Source: GWE2-42-39 sp963662895
GTDB lineage: Bacteria > Bacteroidota > Bacteroidia > Bacteroidales > Prolixibacteraceae
Direction: 5' to 3'
Assembly (NCBI GenBank): GCA_963662895.1
Contig: OY759981.1
Coordinates: forward strand, 3,100,001 to 3,164,000
Length of the DNA: 64,000 nt
The notes under the pieces were generated by a model that saw only the letters and a program-made list of their open reading frames with translations, had not been told where the DNA came from and did no database searches. The stretch's first letter is position 1. Each line of letters begins with the position of its first letter. A program made the position numbers and the translations under genes. Shown here one piece after another: positions 63,042-64,000 of this stretch.

Positions 63042-64000
63042 ATGATTCAGAAATTAAGCTATACCATTATATTATTACTTTTCGCCAGCACCTGTTTGTT
63101 GGCGCAGATAAAAAATTTCGGCGAATCAGGAGGAGACGAGCGTTCTGGAATGGATGAGGGGAAAGATATGCAGAAAAAAAAATCGGTCCCTTCAAAAATC
63201 AGGAACTGGAAACTGGAGGAGTATGGTGCGGCGCTTGTAAAATTGAATCTTGATACTGCCCTGAATTTTTTTCATGATTATCAGCCTTATAATAAAATTT
63301 GTTTTTCGAATACATATACAGGAACGCTGGGCGGGGCTTATATTGCCAACGATTTTTTCAAACGGAAATACAATTCTGATTTTTATTTTTTCCACTCGTT
63401 TGATGCCTATGGGTTATTTCCCTCCCAGATTCAGTATTATAATACCACAACTCCGTATTCGTTTCTTGATTATAGTCAGAGCGAAAACAAAAATCTCAGG
63501 ACAGAAACACGTTTTAACGCATTTTTTACACAAAATGTGAATGAAAAATTTAATGTTGCATTTTTTTACTACCAGGGCCGGTCTAAAGGGTATTATGACA
63601 GTGATGACGATGACAGCAAATATCATAATGTTGGTTTGTTCGGGAGTTATCAGTCAGACAAGCTGGTAATACATGGGAATGTAATCTTTAACCGGGTAGC
63701 AACAGAGGAAGATGGAGGTATTGAACCCGGGCAGGATTTAAATGAAGAACAATTAAACCTGAACCTGAATGATGCCGATGCAGAAATAAACAACACTACT
63801 GCTCATTTTACTACTGAATACAGGCTGGGCAAGTTTGTGGAAGAGGACGACGGTGAATTTATCGAAGAAAAGTTTATCCCCCGGACCAGTTTTATTTATG
63901 ATGTTGAATTCTCGGGGAATGAACGTTCGTTTTCCAAAGACGATGTCGGAGACGGTTTCTTTAAAAACGTGTACCTCAATTCGAAAAAGACTGATGACCA
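63042..64000 (+). CDS. Putative porin (Porin_10-like), N-terminal part
   Basis: The frame is open from the ATG of 63042 to the window edge, giving 319 residues. It begins with a signal peptide (SYTIILLLFASTCLLAQ), then a charged linker with KKKSVPSKIRNWKLEEYG. It continues with TALNFFHDYQPYNK and SNTYTGTLGGAYIANDFFKR, a pattern I recall from the Bacteroidota putative-porin family PF14121. Alternating strands such as NVAFFYYQGRSKGYY and FTTEYRLGKFVEE follow. It is an outer-membrane barrel protein of unknown solute. The C-terminal part lies outside the window. Confidence 0.75.
   Translation, partial: MIQKLSYTIILLLFASTCLLAQIKNFGESGGDERSGMDEGKDMQKKKSVPSKIRNWKLEEYGAALVKLNLDTALNFFHDYQPYNKICFSNTYTGTLGGAYIANDFFKRKYNSDFYFFHSFDAYGLFPSQIQYYNTTTPYSFLDYSQSENKNLRTETRFNAFFTQNVNEKFNVAFFYYQGRSKGYYDSDDDDSKYHNVGLFGSYQSDKLVIHGNVIFNRVATEEDGGIEPGQDLNEEQLNLNLNDADAEINNTTAHFTTEYRLGKFVEEDDGEFIEEKFIPRTSFIYDVEFSGNERSFSKDDVGDGFFKNVYLNSKKTDD

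Overview
The window is a stretch of Bacteroidota chromosome, most likely from the Bacteroidales/Marinilabiliales side of the phylum. The evidence is a 2,556-residue SprA (type IX secretion translocon) beside ruvA, a SusC/SusD pair, an S46 dipeptidyl-peptidase, a Porin_10-type protein, and several promoters of the Bacteroidota form TTTG-(18)-TAnnTTTG with A-rich leaders instead of strong Shine-Dalgarno sites. It holds about 35 protein genes and reads as ordinary chromosome with some accessory islands. I see no tRNA, rRNA, CRISPR array, transposase or phage genes.

Layout. 1-7.9 kb: the end of an unidentified gene, a DUF819 membrane protein, a repeat-rich gap, two mevalonate-pathway genes (mvaD and a mevalonate-kinase-like GHMP kinase), a DUF3267 membrane protein, then a cupin regulator, an acyl-CoA synthetase and a ybaK-type deacylase. 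7.9-16.7 kb: gltX, a DPP7-type S46 peptidase, rnhA, waaA (Kdo transferase) and a B12-dependent ribonucleotide reductase. 16.7-24.5 kb: a 63-residue conserved small protein and a complete tryptophan operon on the minus strand. Its order is trpL leader peptide, attenuator, trpE, trpG, trpD, methyltransferase remnant, trpC, trpF, trpB, trpA. 24.8-34.4 kb: sprA, ruvA, pdxA on the minus strand.

34.7-43.5 kb: a ROK regulator, a NagB-like/PIG-L fusion protein, a frameshifted HU-like/DUF4469 gene, a canonical nagB, an M24 peptidase, a small membrane protein and rlmN. 43.7-57.7 kb: a TonB-dependent receptor, an exported PHP-domain phosphoesterase, a SusC/SusD pair, a TPR-LuxR membrane regulator and a transglutaminase lipoprotein. 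57.8-64 kb: aroK, parC, parE and the start of a putative porin.

How it fits together. The trp operon has its own control: a short leader peptide with three consecutive Trp codons lies directly before an intrinsic terminator, the classical arrangement for ribosome-mediated attenuation. SprA with the SusCD, TonB and S46 genes describes an envelope specialised in protein secretion and in import of peptides or glycans. The ROK gene, the NagB/PIG-L fusion and nagB suggest amino-sugar metabolism. The observations most worth checking are the Trp attenuator, the methyltransferase inside the trp operon that has lost its middle but kept both ends in frame, the fusion protein with substituted NagB catalytic residues, and two families of structured intergenic repeats.
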